This document shows, one piece after another, positions 10,764-19,359 of a stretch of 64,000 bases of DNA; the first letter of the stretch is position 1, and every line of letters starts with the position of its first letter. The notes under the pieces are model-generated. The model did no database searches, was not told the origin of the DNA, and worked only from the letters and a program-made list of their open reading frames with translations. The DNA is taken from positions 62,001 through 126,000 of the forward strand of contig DATJIF010000030.1 of assembly GCA_035493475.1 (NCBI GenBank), read 5' to 3'. This stretch comes from Actinospica sp035493475. Its GTDB lineage: Bacteria; Actinomycetota; Actinomycetes; Streptomycetales; Catenulisporaceae. Made by a program: the position numbers and the translations under genes.

Positions 10764-11302
10764 GACTGCTGGAACGTCGCCTGGAACTCGTAGAAGTACC
10801 AGCAGCCGTTCTGGTACTCGCCGACCCAGGAGACCGCGAAGCGCTCGCCGACCGGGGCCTGCGCCGGGTCGGTGTACGTCTGCCCGGGCTGCAGGATCGC
10901 GCCGAGGCCGTCCACCGAGACCTGCGTGTTCGTCAGGCAGCGCATGCTCAGCGGCTTGCCGATCAGCGTGGTGCCGGCGAGCGGTCCGGCGAACCCGGCC
11001 GCGAAGTAGCTCTCGATGGCCGACTGGCCGACGAGGTAGGTGCCGTCGAGCGCGATCATGTGGGCGTCCGACGTGTAGATGTCGGCCGCCGCGGCCGCGT
11101 CGTGGTCGTCCCAGGCCGCGAAGAGCGCGTGCGAGGTCTCGTCCAGCAGCACGCCGCTGGCCACGTCGTTCGTGCAGCGGTTCGCGGAGACCGTGGTGCT
11201 GGCCTGGGCTTTGCCGGCCCCGGCGCCGACCGCGAACGTGGCTCCGGCGACCAGGAGAACGGTGGCGCCGGCGGCCGCGGCCGCGCGTGACGGTGTGAAC
11301 AT
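10760..11302 (-). CDS. Secreted SnoaL/NTF2-like protein
   Basis: 180 residues with a signal peptide (MFTPSRAAAAAGATVLLVAGATFAVGAGAG begins after two charged residues; likely cut near AQA-ST around residue 35). The mature part is NTF2-like: HALFAAWDDHDAAAAADIYTSDAHMIALDGTYLVGQSAIESYF, then ILQPGQTYTDPAQAP and SWVGEYQNGCWYFYEF. Two or three cysteines (NRCTND, MRCLTN, NGCWY) could form disulphides. SnoaL relatives are polyketide cyclases, ketosteroid isomerases or binding proteins. An exported one within an otherwise cytoplasmic assembly operon is odd: it may act late on, or bind, the exported product. AGGAGG lies 11 bases before the ATG. Confidence 0.75.
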   Translation of the reverse strand: MFTPSRAAAAAGATVLLVAGATFAVGAGAGKAQASTTVSANRCTNDVASGVLLDETSHALFAAWDDHDAAAAADIYTSDAHMIALDGTYLVGQSAIESYFAAGFAGPLAGTTLIGKPLSMRCLTNTQVSVDGLGAILQPGQTYTDPAQAPVGERFAVSWVGEYQNGCWYFYEFQATFQQS

Positions 11303-11331
11303 GCTGAGGTATCCCTCCTGAGGGTTGTGCG

Positions 11332-12120
11332 CTAGGGGAGTGTGACTGCGGTGCCGGGCCGGGCGTCCACGAGGACGTCGGCCTGGCCCGCCGCCTGGAA
11401 GGCCGCGAGGATCGCGGCCCGGTCCTGGGTGAAGTGGTCCCAGCCCTCGTGGTGCACCGCGACCACGCGCGACGCCTTGAGCCGGGCGGCCACCTCGGCG
11501 CCCTGCTCGGCGGTCCACGACAGCAGCGCCGGGCCGAAGGGCCCCAGCTGCGCGGCGCCGAGGTGCAGCACGGCGATGTCGGCGCCGCCGAAGCGCTCGG
11601 CGAGTTCGTCCACGTACTCGGTCGCCACGTTGTCGCCGCTCACGTAAACGCTGGGCAGGCCGTCGGCGCTGAGCAGGAAGCCGGTGACGGTGCCGGTCAT
11701 CGGCTCGGTGCCGACCGGTCCGTGCCGCGCCGGGATCGCCGTCACGGTGATCGGCTCGCCCGCCGGACGGGACAGCTCGGCGCTCTCCCACGGCTCCAGC
11801 GCCTCGACGTCGCCGCCGAGCCGGCCGGCCGCTTCCGGCGTGGTCAGCACGCGTCCGGCCGCGGCCAGCACCTGCCGTCCGGCGCGGTCGAGGTTGTCCG
11901 GGTGCTGGTCGTGGCTGAGCAGCACCGCGTCGATCGGGCCGAGCTGGTCCGGGGTGCCCGCGGTCGGCGCCGTCTTGCGCAGCCGCACCGGGCCGAGCGT
12001 GTAGTCGGTGTCGGCGGGGTCGAACGCCGGGTCGGTGAGCAGGGTGAGGCCGCCGTACTCCAGCAGCACCGTCGCGGCGCCCAGCGTGGTGACGCGGACG
12101 CTCCGGCCGGTGTCGTTCAT
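11332..12120 (-). CDS. Metallo-beta-lactamase-fold hydrolase (UlaG-like)
   Basis: 262 residues. The metal-binding motif is HDQHPDN (HxHxDx) near residue 73, followed by PARHGP near residue 134, VSGDN near residue 163 and VVAVHHEGWDHF near residue 222. The start GATTVLLEYGGLTLLTDPAFDP-type segment is typical of UlaG/Zn-hydrolase relatives of RNase Z. GAGGAGA precedes the ATG. A role as lactonase, thioesterase or phosphodiesterase in the pathway is possible; one candidate task is removing the 5'-phosphate or opening a ring, but nothing in the sequence decides this. Confidence 0.82.
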   Translation of the reverse strand: MNDTGRSVRVTTLGAATVLLEYGGLTLLTDPAFDPADTDYTLGPVRLRKTAPTAGTPDQLGPIDAVLLSHDQHPDNLDRAGRQVLAAAGRVLTTPEAAGRLGGDVEALEPWESAELSRPAGEPITVTAIPARHGPVGTEPMTGTVTGFLLSADGLPSVYVSGDNVATEYVDELAERFGGADIAVLHLGAAQLGPFGPALLSWTAEQGAEVAARLKASRVVAVHHEGWDHFTQDRAAILAAFQAAGQADVLVDARPGTAVTLP

Positions 12121-12140
12121 GGGGTTCTCCTCTTTCGTGT

Positions 12141-12980
12141 TCAGGGTCGGACCCGGTCGGCGAGCTCCAGCGGGCCCTCGCCGAAGTGCCGGGTCAGGGC
12201 ACTGATCCAGCGCTCGATGCCGAACGCGACGCAGCCGGTGAACGCCGGTCCGTCGGCCGTGCCGATCTCGCAGCGTTCGCCGAAGAAGTTGCGGTGGAAG
12301 TTGAGCGAGCCGATGGCCAGCGAGCCGTCGAAGACGAACTCCTCCTTGGTCGGGAAGAGCTGCGCCACGACCGCGCGCGAGGCGTTCGGGTCGAAGAAGG
12401 GGTCGGAGGCGGCCTGCACCTCGACCGGCAGGCCGAGGTCGGCGAGGAAGCCGGTGATCAGCTTCTTGAAGCCGCCGAGGTGGTCGAGCACCTCGTCCCG
12501 GGTCCCGACGCAGACGATCTCCCGCATGGTGAAGCCGAGCAGCCGGTTCAGGCCGTCGTACTCCTTCTCGCGGCGGAAGCAGGTGGCCACGGTCGTCACC
12601 CGTTCGGCCGCCGCCAGCTGACGGCCGCTCAGCCCGAGGTAGACGTTGTAGCAGGCGGCGGACGGCAGCGCGTAGCCCGCCGGGTCCAGGTCGGCGGCCG
12701 GGACCGCGGCCGTGGCCTCGTCGCCGCCCTTCGCGTACGCGGCCTGCGCGTCGGCGGACAGCGGCGCGCCGAGGATCGCCAGGTGCGGGAAGTTCTGGAA
12801 GTAGTCGAACCGCCGCAGGTCGTCCACCCGCATCAGCGGCGGGTAGAGGTAGGGCGCGGCGCCGCACTGCGCGGCCCACGCGGTGAAGCGCTCGTCCAGC
12901 GCCGTGCGCAGTTCGATCAGGTGCGGGCCGATGGTGGCCAGGCCGTCCCGGGTGTGCGCCGTCTCAGTGTTCGTGCTCAC
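12141..12980 (-). CDS. Amino acid:[carrier protein] ligase (truncated class II aaRS homologue)
   Basis: 279 residues resembling the catalytic core of atypical archaeal-type SerRS. Motif 2 is CFRREKEYDGLNRLLGFTMREI and motif 3 is GCVAFGIERWISAL. Zinc ligands expected for this group are in place: Cys near 109 (SAACYN), Glu near 152 (TMREI) and Cys near 249 (FTGCVAF). There is no tRNA-binding domain. Characterised relatives (Bradyrhizobium Bll0957) aminoacylate the phosphopantetheine of a small carrier protein, usually with Gly or Ala. The next gene is such a carrier protein, overlapping by a GTGA, so the pair is convincing. Substrate not readable by eye. Confidence 0.85.
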   Translation of the reverse strand: MSTNTETAHTRDGLATIGPHLIELRTALDERFTAWAAQCGAAPYLYPPLMRVDDLRRFDYFQNFPHLAILGAPLSADAQAAYAKGGDEATAAVPAADLDPAGYALPSAACYNVYLGLSGRQLAAAERVTTVATCFRREKEYDGLNRLLGFTMREIVCVGTRDEVLDHLGGFKKLITGFLADLGLPVEVQAASDPFFDPNASRAVVAQLFPTKEEFVFDGSLAIGSLNFHRNFFGERCEIGTADGPAFTGCVAFGIERWISALTRHFGEGPLELADRVRP

Positions 12981-13222
12981 GCGAAGAACCTCTTCCGGAT
13001 CGCGGTCAGGGTGCGGAAGTCCTCGGTCGTCACGTCCTCCATGCGGATCTCCCGGCCGGTCTGCTCCTCGAGGACGTACAGGAAGTTGACGAAGCCGAGC
13101 GAGTCGAGGATCCGGTTCTCGATCAGGTCGAGCTCCGGATCGATCGCGGTCAGCCCGGGCTGCTTGGCCAGCAGGTAGTCGGTGATGATCCGCATGGCGT
13201 CGTCGGTGGTCGCGTCGGTCAT
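12977..13222 (-). CDS. Acyl/aminoacyl carrier protein (partner of the ligase)
   Basis: 81 residues, one ACP domain. The phosphopantetheine site is Ser41 in NRILDSLGFVNFLYVLEEQTG, with the usual preceding acidic loop and following helix (ITMEDV-like IRMEDVTTEDF). It lies between the amino acid:carrier ligase and the AurF-like oxygenase and overlaps both genes by four bases, so the three are probably made in balance. Likely role: carries an amino acid while it is oxidised or transferred. Confidence 0.9.
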   Translation of the reverse strand: MTDATTDDAMRIITDYLLAKQPGLTAIDPELDLIENRILDSLGFVNFLYVLEEQTGREIRMEDVTTEDFRTLTAIRKRFFA

Positions 13223-14106
13223 GAGCGCGGCATCCGATCGTCGGCGAACACGCCCTCGGAGACCAGGAAGGCCATCGAGCGCTTGAGCATCTTGCGCTCA
13301 GCCTCGTGGAAGGCCTCGTCGGCGAGCACCTCGGTCCGTGCCTGGTACGGGTCCGGGATCCCGGCGTCCCGGAACGCGGCCGGGTTCACCAGGCCGTCCA
13401 CCGAGGCGCGCAGATACCGCTTGAGGTACGTCTCCAGCTGGGCCAGCTCCTCGGCCGACGCCTGCTCGCGCAGCCTGCGGTGCAGCAGCGCGACCACCTG
13501 GCGGCCGAACGCGACGTGCCGCGACTCGTCCTGGTGGTGGATCGCGTTGATCCGCTGGATCGTCGGGTGCAGCCGATCGTCGGTGCCCATCGGCTTGTTG
13601 AAGTAGTCGACGATCTCCTCGAACAGCAGCAGCCGCGCGAAGACCAGGAAGTGCGCCGCGAGGGGGCTCTGGTCGGCGACCGGCAGCCGCAGCGACTTGT
13701 CCGGGTAGATCTTGCCGCCGTAGTCGAGGCAGAACTTCGCGAAGAACCACATGTGCTCGTTCTCCTCGCCGATCATCCGGTGCAGGTACTCGGAGGAGAC
13801 GGCGAAGTCGGCGGTGTGGATCCGCATCATGACCTCGGTGATCAGTTCCCTGATGCCCTCGACGTTCAGGCTGTAGAAGTTGATGCTCTCCCACTTGCTC
13901 AGGGCCCGCAGCTGCGGCTCGGTCAGCCGGGCGCCGACCTTCGTGCCGTGCACGGACATCAGCTCGGGGCTCATCCAGTAGGCGTCGTCCGGTAGCGACG
14001 CCGGCCAGTCGAAGAGGGTGTAAGGGTCGTAGTAGTCGCGCTCTGACATCGCGACCAGTCGAGCGAGCGCCTGCTCCAGCTCGGCCGTGTGCTCCAGGAT
14101 GGTCAT
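13219..14106 (-). CDS. AurF-type diiron N-oxygenase
   Basis: 295 residues with the ligand pattern of p-aminobenzoate N-oxygenase AurF: a Glu in SLNVEGIREL, ExxH in GEENEHMWFF, Glu in LLFEEIVDYF, and HxxxExxH in IHHQDESRHVAFG. AurF oxidises the amine of pABA to hydroxylamine and nitro; CmlI does the same on an arylamine in chloramphenicol formation. Since the operon makes pABA, an arylamine substrate fits; oxidation of a carrier-bound amino acid is the alternative given the adjacent ACP. All seven expected metal ligands can be placed, so it should be active. Confidence 0.88.
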   Translation of the reverse strand: MTILEHTAELEQALARLVAMSERDYYDPYTLFDWPASLPDDAYWMSPELMSVHGTKVGARLTEPQLRALSKWESINFYSLNVEGIRELITEVMMRIHTADFAVSSEYLHRMIGEENEHMWFFAKFCLDYGGKIYPDKSLRLPVADQSPLAAHFLVFARLLLFEEIVDYFNKPMGTDDRLHPTIQRINAIHHQDESRHVAFGRQVVALLHRRLREQASAEELAQLETYLKRYLRASVDGLVNPAAFRDAGIPDPYQARTEVLADEAFHEAERKMLKRSMAFLVSEGVFADDRMPRS

Positions 14107-15152
14107 CGTCGGTCAGCTCCTCCCGTGTGGTCGTCGGCGGCCTGGATCTGCGTCGTGTGCTTCGGACGCCGCCGCGTTCCGCCGCAGGTGTGCCCGTTGA
14201 TCGGCTGGTCGGCCCGGTGCGGGGTCGGCATCAGCCGGTTGAGCAGGGATCCGGTGAACGCGGCCTCTATGTCAGGGTGCGGACGCTCGGCGTGCTGCCG
14301 CGCGAGCAGGACGAACGCCGGGTCCACGGTCTTGACCGCGCCGTCCTCGTCCACGACCTCCAGCCAGGAGTGCGCGAGGTCGAGCATCCCCATGATCCAG
14401 CCGCGCCGGGTCCGCGCCTCGAATCCGGCCGCGCGGCACTTCGCCTCCAGGTCGAGGCAGGCCGCGATGCACGGCGCGTACCCCTGGGAGAGGACGAGCT
14501 CCGGCCGCGCCATCAGCTCCTCCGGCAGGCGGGCCCACCGGTAGTCGCCGTGCGAGTACTCGGTCACGATGTCAAGGAGCTGCTTCGAACGGATCGTACG
14601 CCGCTCCCCGGACGTCACCATGACGCCGGAGGCCCGCAGTCCGCCAGGTCCGCTGCCGACGATGTCGGTCTCGGTGAGGCGCGCGCCCGCCGGACCGATC
14701 TCCAGGCTCTCCACCCAGCCGCCGTGCACGTCCGGGGTCGGCAGCGCGATGGACCACGTCGGGTCCGCACCGCACGCACCGTCCGCGCGGTCGCAGCTCA
14801 GCTCGACGCTGTACGTCCAGCGGCGCGGCGTGGACAGCGTGGCCGGATCGTCGTGCATCCAGCGCAACGCGTAGCCCATCGTCTGTTCGGGCACCGACTC
14901 CCGTGAGCCGGAGTAGAGCGCGAGGTTCACCAGGTCGAGCCGGTCGAACAGCTCCGACCCCTCCTCCCCGCCGTGCGGCAGCCCGGCCTCCAAGAGGAGA
15001 TCGAAGGTCTCGGGTCCGCAGCGCAGCATCTCCAGCGCGGCGGTTCGCGGGAGCACCTCCTCGCGGAACTCCTCGGGGATGCGGCACAGCCGCTCCAGCG
15101 AGTCGAGCCAGCCCTTGGTGCCGTTGCCGTCGCTGTCATTCGAATCTGGCAC
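14103..15152 (-). CDS. Transglutaminase-like (papain-fold) protein
   Basis: 349 residues starting at GTG 15152, which has AAGGAGG six bases upstream and lies inside the end of the ligase gene (17-base overlap). The C-terminal domain shows a Cys-His-Asp triad in the usual spacing: GYAPCIAACLDLEAKCRAAGFEA near 245, DLAHSWLEVVDEDG near 280 and KTVDPAFVLLA near 295. The N-terminal part (about 1-200) is a beta-rich region I do not recognise. Members of this fold hydrolyse or form amide bonds; AdmF in andrimid assembly condenses two carrier-bound units. An amide-forming step between aryl and aminoacyl parts is my inference. Confidence 0.75.
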   Translation of the reverse strand: MPDSNDSDGNGTKGWLDSLERLCRIPEEFREEVLPRTAALEMLRCGPETFDLLLEAGLPHGGEEGSELFDRLDLVNLALYSGSRESVPEQTMGYALRWMHDDPATLSTPRRWTYSVELSCDRADGACGADPTWSIALPTPDVHGGWVESLEIGPAGARLTETDIVGSGPGGLRASGVMVTSGERRTIRSKQLLDIVTEYSHGDYRWARLPEELMARPELVLSQGYAPCIAACLDLEAKCRAAGFEARTRRGWIMGMLDLAHSWLEVVDEDGAVKTVDPAFVLLARQHAERPHPDIEAAFTGSLLNRLMPTPHRADQPINGHTCGGTRRRPKHTTQIQAADDHTGGADRR

Positions 15153-16521
15153 GGATCGCCTCCTTGTCCGGCTTGCCGTATGCGGCGTACGGCAGTTCAT
15201 CCACGAACTCGACGCGGGCGCTCCTCGCGCTCGCTTCCGCCTGCTTACGCAGTTCGGCCGAGGGTTCACCGGCCACGCGGCAGACGGCCAGCAGCCCCTC
15301 GCCGATCTTGACGACCACCGCCTCGTCGACCTGGGGGAGAGCCCTGAGCGCGGCCTCGATCTCGGTGAGGTGGCGGTCGGCGGCGCGCCCTTCGACGTAC
15401 AGGTAGCCCTCGTCGTCGAGTCGGCCCAGGTCACCGGTCCGCACCGCCCCGTCGGCCGCCAGCACTTCGGCGTCCAGGTCGGGACGGCGCCAGTACCCTT
15501 CCATGACCGTCGGCCCGCTGACCCAGATCTCGCCGTCCCGGATCTGGACGTCCACGCCGGGCACGGGTCGGCCGGCGGACGCGAACAGTTCCGGACGTCC
15601 GGCTGCCGCCTTCGCGTGGTCCTCGGGGCCGAGCGCGCAGATCGCGATCGCCTCGGTCTGCGCGTAGCTCTGCCGCAGCCGTGGCCCGAGGACGCGCACC
15701 GCCTGCTCCACGCGCTCGGGCAGCACCGGCGCGCTACCGTACGCGAGGAACGCGAGCCCGGCGAGGTTCGTGCGAGGCAGGTCGGGGTGGTCCAGCAGCC
15801 GGTAGAGCAAAGTCGGGTACAGATACGTCGTGACCAGCCGGTTCTCCCGCGCCGCCGCGTCGATGGACTGACAGAGTCGGCCCGCGTCGAACTCGTCGAA
15901 GATCTCGATCTCGACGCCGTGCGGCAGCAGCCCGAACGCGGCCGCGCCTCCGGCGTGCGCGAGCGGCGTCATGGCGACGAAGCGGAGGTTGGGCGGCGGC
16001 GGATTCCCAGCCCACGCGCGGCCGGCATTGAGCAGGGCCTCGTAGGTGAACGCCACGCCCTTCGGCGCCCCGGTCGTGCCGCCGGTGTAGAGGATGCGCG
16101 CGATGTCGCCGTCCCTGGCCTGGACCGGGAGCGCTTCAGCACTCTGCTTCTCAGCTGCGGCGGCCAAGTCGGAGAGCCTCAGCCCCGGAATATCCACGTC
16201 GCCGTCCACGACGACTGCCCGCGCACGCGAGTCGGTGACGATGTGGGCGAGATGCGCGATCGGCTGGCCCGCGTAGACCGGCGTGTAGCGGATGCCGAGC
16301 AGCTGAACGGCCAGGCCGAAGCCGTACATGTCGATGGGGTTGCGCGAGATCAGCACGAGTCCGTCGCCGCGACCGTACCCGGCGTCTCGCAGCACCCTGG
16401 CGAACTTGTAGCAGGACTCGACGACCTCGCGGTAAGTCCGCGTCTCCATGCCCTTACGCAGCGCGGTCCGGTCGCCGAGCTCACTCAGCCGCGCGAGTGT
16501 CGAGGTGAGGAACGCCGTCAT
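15136..16521 (-). CDS. AMP-dependent acyl/aryl ligase (ANL family)
   Basis: 461 residues. Core motifs: ILYTGGTTGAPKG (P-loop) near residue 145, RQSYAQTEAIAICA near residue 285, GEIWVSGPTVMEGYW, VRTGDLGRLDDEGYLYVEGRAAD and a final lysine in AAYGKPDKEAI. The order and length fit stand-alone adenylating enzymes that load carboxylic acids on CoA or ACP. It overlaps the ketosynthase gene by ATGA. With a second ligase at the head of the operon, the two probably activate different acids (an aryl acid and a fatty or short acid), but specificity is not readable here. Confidence 0.88.
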   Translation of the reverse strand: MTAFLTSTLARLSELGDRTALRKGMETRTYREVVESCYKFARVLRDAGYGRGDGLVLISRNPIDMYGFGLAVQLLGIRYTPVYAGQPIAHLAHIVTDSRARAVVVDGDVDIPGLRLSDLAAAAEKQSAEALPVQARDGDIARILYTGGTTGAPKGVAFTYEALLNAGRAWAGNPPPPNLRFVAMTPLAHAGGAAAFGLLPHGVEIEIFDEFDAGRLCQSIDAAARENRLVTTYLYPTLLYRLLDHPDLPRTNLAGLAFLAYGSAPVLPERVEQAVRVLGPRLRQSYAQTEAIAICALGPEDHAKAAAGRPELFASAGRPVPGVDVQIRDGEIWVSGPTVMEGYWRRPDLDAEVLAADGAVRTGDLGRLDDEGYLYVEGRAADRHLTEIEAALRALPQVDEAVVVKIGEGLLAVCRVAGEPSAELRKQAEASARSARVEFVDELPYAAYGKPDKEAIRARFE

Positions 16522-17744
16522 CGGGCCGCCTCCGAACCGAGGACGAGGCTCACGTTGTGCCCTCCGAAGGCGAAGGAGTTGGAGACGGCGTAGCGCGCGT
16601 TCGCCGGCCGGGCCGTGCCCCGGACGTGGTCCAATGCGCAGGTCGCCGGGTCCGGGTCGTCGAGGTTGAGCGTCGGCGGCAGCACACCGTGCCGCAGCGC
16701 GAGCAGGCTGGTCGCGGCCTCTACCGCGCCGGCCGCGCCGAGCAGGTGGCCGACCGCGCCCTTGATCGAGCTGACCGGCGGCGCGTGATCGCCGAAGACC
16801 TCCGTGACGGCCCGCGCCTCGCTCACGTCACCCGCCTTCGTGCCGGTCGCGTGCGCGTTGACGTAGCCGACCGACGCGGGCTCGACCCCGGCATCCGCGA
16901 GCGCGCGACGCATCGCCGCCGCTGCACCAGATCCGTCCGGCCGGGGGCTCGTGACGTGGTACGCATCGGTGGTGGCGCCCCAGCCGAGGACGTGGCCGTA
17001 CGACGTGGCGCCACGTGCCGCCGCGTGGTCCGGGTGCTCCAGGACCAGCAGTCCCGCGCCCTCGCCGAGCACGAATCCGTTGCGCCGCGCGTCGAAGGGA
17101 CGGCAGGCCTCGGTCGGGTCAGCCCAGTTGCGTGCCAGAGCCCTGGCATTGTGGAAGGACGCGGCGACCGCAGGGGCGGCCAAAGCCTCGCTTCCACCAC
17201 AGAACACGACGTCGGCCACACCCTCGCGGATCAACCGAAGCGCCTCGGCCACGGCCATCGCACCGGCCGCGCAGGCGCTCGCGGGAGCCCACGACGGCCC
17301 GGTCACTCCGTGCGCGATCGCGATCCGCGCGGCGGCCATGTTCGGCAGGAAACCGGGCAGCAGATACGGGCTCACGCCGCTGCGTCCCCGCTCGGCGCCT
17401 GATCGCACCTGCTCCTCGAACAATGCCGTTCCGCCCGCGCCCGAGGCCACGATCACTGCAGTCCGCTCCGGGTCGGCGTCGCTCCCGATCTTCAGTCCGG
17501 CGTCGGTCACGGCTCGTTCGGCCGCCACGAGTGCGAGCTGGATGAACCGGTCCACGAGGCCGGTCGACGTCGTGGGCAGGTCAGCCGCGCAACGTGCCGC
17601 GATCTCGACGCCGTACGCGCGCCACCGATCATCATCGAGTGCTGCGACGCCGCCCTCACCGGACACGAGCCGGTCGAAGAAGTCCTCGTCGTCACCGAGC
17701 GGCGTGACGAGGCCGATCCCCGTGACCACAGCGGGAATGCTCAC
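16518..17744 (-). CDS. Beta-ketoacyl-ACP synthase II (FabF-like), complete
   Basis: 408 residues with the full Cys-His-His triad: PASACAAGAMAVAEAL near residue 158, VNAHATGTKAGD near residue 295 and SSIKGAVGHLLGAAGAVEA near residue 330. The C-terminus FGGHNVSLVLG is canonical. Start GTG 17744 overlaps the stop of the next gene upstream (GTGA). It extends chains on ACP by decarboxylative condensation. It is not a chain-length factor, because the nucleophilic Cys is retained. Confidence 0.93.
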   Translation of the reverse strand: MSIPAVVTGIGLVTPLGDDEDFFDRLVSGEGGVAALDDDRWRAYGVEIAARCAADLPTTSTGLVDRFIQLALVAAERAVTDAGLKIGSDADPERTAVIVASGAGGTALFEEQVRSGAERGRSGVSPYLLPGFLPNMAAARIAIAHGVTGPSWAPASACAAGAMAVAEALRLIREGVADVVFCGGSEALAAPAVAASFHNARALARNWADPTEACRPFDARRNGFVLGEGAGLLVLEHPDHAAARGATSYGHVLGWGATTDAYHVTSPRPDGSGAAAAMRRALADAGVEPASVGYVNAHATGTKAGDVSEARAVTEVFGDHAPPVSSIKGAVGHLLGAAGAVEAATSLLALRHGVLPPTLNLDDPDPATCALDHVRGTARPANARYAVSNSFAFGGHNVSLVLGSEAAR

Positions 17745-18235
17745 GACGCATCCCCTTCCAGCAGAACGGCGACGGCCGAACCGGGCTCGGCGAGGAGCAT
17801 CAGCACCATGTCGGCCTCCCCGGCGCGCAGCAGCAGTCGGGCCACGCTGCGTGCCTCGACCTCGCCCTGCTCTCGTGAGTCGGGGCTCAGGCAGATCACC
17901 GGCCCGGTCAGCGACCAGCGCTTGGCGATGTGGCCGAGCACGGCGTTCGGCACCGACTGGAAGAACAGCAGCGCGCCCGGCGCCTTTCCCGCGTCCACCG
18001 CCTCGGCCGTCGCGACCGCCGTCGCCAGATCGCCCCCGGAACTGGCCAGCACTAGCCCGGTCCGCGCGCTCGCCTGTCCGCCGCTCAGCACCCGGTCCGC
18101 GACGTCCGAGATCGACGGTGCGAAGTCCGAGGCCACGAAGCCGGGTAGCGCGGGCGGCGCGCCGTCGGCAGCGGACCAGCGTGCCCAGGCGAGCTCACTC
18201 AGGCCGTCGGTCCTCGTCATCTCTGCCGGCGTCAC
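17741..18235 (-). CDS. Half-size ketosynthase N-terminal-domain-like protein
   Basis: 164 residues from GTG 18235, overlapping the upstream ketosynthase stop. The recognisable part runs from about residue 55: GLVLASSGGDLATAVATAEAVDAG, FFQSVPNAVLGHIAKRWSLTGPVICLS, VARLLLRAGEADMVLMLLAEPG. This resembles the Ketoacyl-synt_2 family found in aryl polyene and related type II clusters: the N-terminal half of a ketosynthase in which the nucleophilic Cys is absent (here LSPDS) and the His residues are missing. It is probably a non-catalytic partner that forms a complex with one of the flanking ketosynthases, like a minimal chain-length factor. It is not a frameshift product: both flanking ketosynthases are complete. 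Confidence 0.7.
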   Translation of the reverse strand: MTPAEMTRTDGLSELAWARWSAADGAPPALPGFVASDFAPSISDVADRVLSGGQASARTGLVLASSGGDLATAVATAEAVDAGKAPGALLFFQSVPNAVLGHIAKRWSLTGPVICLSPDSREQGEVEARSVARLLLRAGEADMVLMLLAEPGSAVAVLLEGDAS

Positions 18236-19359
18236 GGCGCGCTCACCGCCAGCACCGCGTTGGCGCCGCCGAATGCCGCGTTCAGGCTCAGCGCGCGATC
18301 GGTCGTCGGCTTCTCGTCCCGGTCGAGCACGAGCCGGAGAGCGCACTCGGGATCTTCGCCGAGGTAGTTCGCGTTCAGCGGGAGCCGTCCGTGCCGCAAG
18401 GTCAGGATCGTGACAGCGAGTTCGACGAGGCCGGATGCCTCCAGCGTGTGGCCGTGCATCGATTTGGTCGAGCTCACCGGTACGTCGTCGAGGGCTGATG
18501 CATGCAGCGCCGCGCTCTCGGACGCGTCGTTGTGCTTCGTGCCGGTGCCGTGGCAGTTCACGTATCCGAGGTCTGACGGCGCCCACTCGGCACGGCGCAG
18601 CGCGGACTCGATCGCGCGCGCCATGCCCTCGCCGCGCGGATGCGGCTGGCAGACGTGGAACGCGTCCCCGGCCATGCCCCAGCCGGCGAGCACCGCGCGC
18701 ACGGTCGCCGAACGCCGCTCGGCACTCTCCGCCGACTCCAGCACCACCGCTCCGACCCCGTCGCCGAGCAGCAGCCCCTGCCGCTTGTCGCTGAACGGCC
18801 GAAGCAGTCCGTCGGCGGCGAGCGCGCGTCCGGCCGAGAAGAGCGCGAAGTTGTCCGGGTCCACGAGGTATCCGGCCGCGACGACCACCCGATCGGCCTC
18901 ACCGGCCGCGATCCGCATGATGCCCTCGATGACCGCAGTCGTCCCGGCCACGCACGCGTTCGTGTACGTACGCGCGGGCCCGAAGAGTCCCGTCGCGGCG
19001 GCGACCGTGCGCGCGGTCAGGCTGATCGGACGATGTTCCTGGTCTGCTACGTCCAGCCGCGCGACGGCGCCGTCGGCATGCCGGGCCAGCAGCAGCGGCG
19101 TCCGCGCGCGATCCGTCTCCGACAATCCGGCCTGGTCACAGGCGTTCGTGACCACGGCCGTCAGTTCCGTCTCGAGGTCCGGATCACCCGGCAGCGTGGC
19201 GGCCACGTTGGTGCGGCCGCGTCCGGTTCCGAACCGATCGACCGCGCGGAACGCGGGCACGCCGCTGCCGAGACCCGTCCACAGCGCGTCCTCACCCCGG
19301 CCGTACGCGGTCGTCACGTCCAGACCGGTGACGACCACCGTCTTCCGCGGCGCGCTCAC
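18232..19359 (-). CDS. Second beta-ketoacyl-ACP synthase, complete
   Basis: 375 residues from GTG 19359, which overlaps the stop of the ACP gene. The triad is present: TNACVAGTTAVIEG near 135, VNCHGTGTKHNDASES near 266 and SSTKSMHGHTLEASGLVELAV near 300. It is shorter than typical FabF and diverges from the other ketosynthase of the operon, so the two likely have different substrates (priming and extension, or two chains). The C-terminal AAFGGANAVLAVSAP is normal. Confidence 0.9.
   Translation of the reverse strand: MSAPRKTVVVTGLDVTTAYGRGEDALWTGLGSGVPAFRAVDRFGTGRGRTNVAATLPGDPDLETELTAVVTNACDQAGLSETDRARTPLLLARHADGAVARLDVADQEHRPISLTARTVAAATGLFGPARTYTNACVAGTTAVIEGIMRIAAGEADRVVVAAGYLVDPDNFALFSAGRALAADGLLRPFSDKRQGLLLGDGVGAVVLESAESAERRSATVRAVLAGWGMAGDAFHVCQPHPRGEGMARAIESALRRAEWAPSDLGYVNCHGTGTKHNDASESAALHASALDDVPVSSTKSMHGHTLEASGLVELAVTILTLRHGRLPLNANYLGEDPECALRLVLDRDEKPTTDRALSLNAAFGGANAVLAVSAP

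Noticed and set aside
12141..12980. A seryl-tRNA synthetase gene
   Set aside because: It lacks the tRNA-binding arm, is only 279 residues, and is coupled to an ACP gene; it fits amino acid:carrier protein ligases.
16518..19359. Classical KS-alpha/chain-length-factor pair for an aromatic polyketide
   Set aside because: Both long ketosynthases retain the nucleophilic Cys and both His residues, and no aromatase or ketoreductase genes are present.
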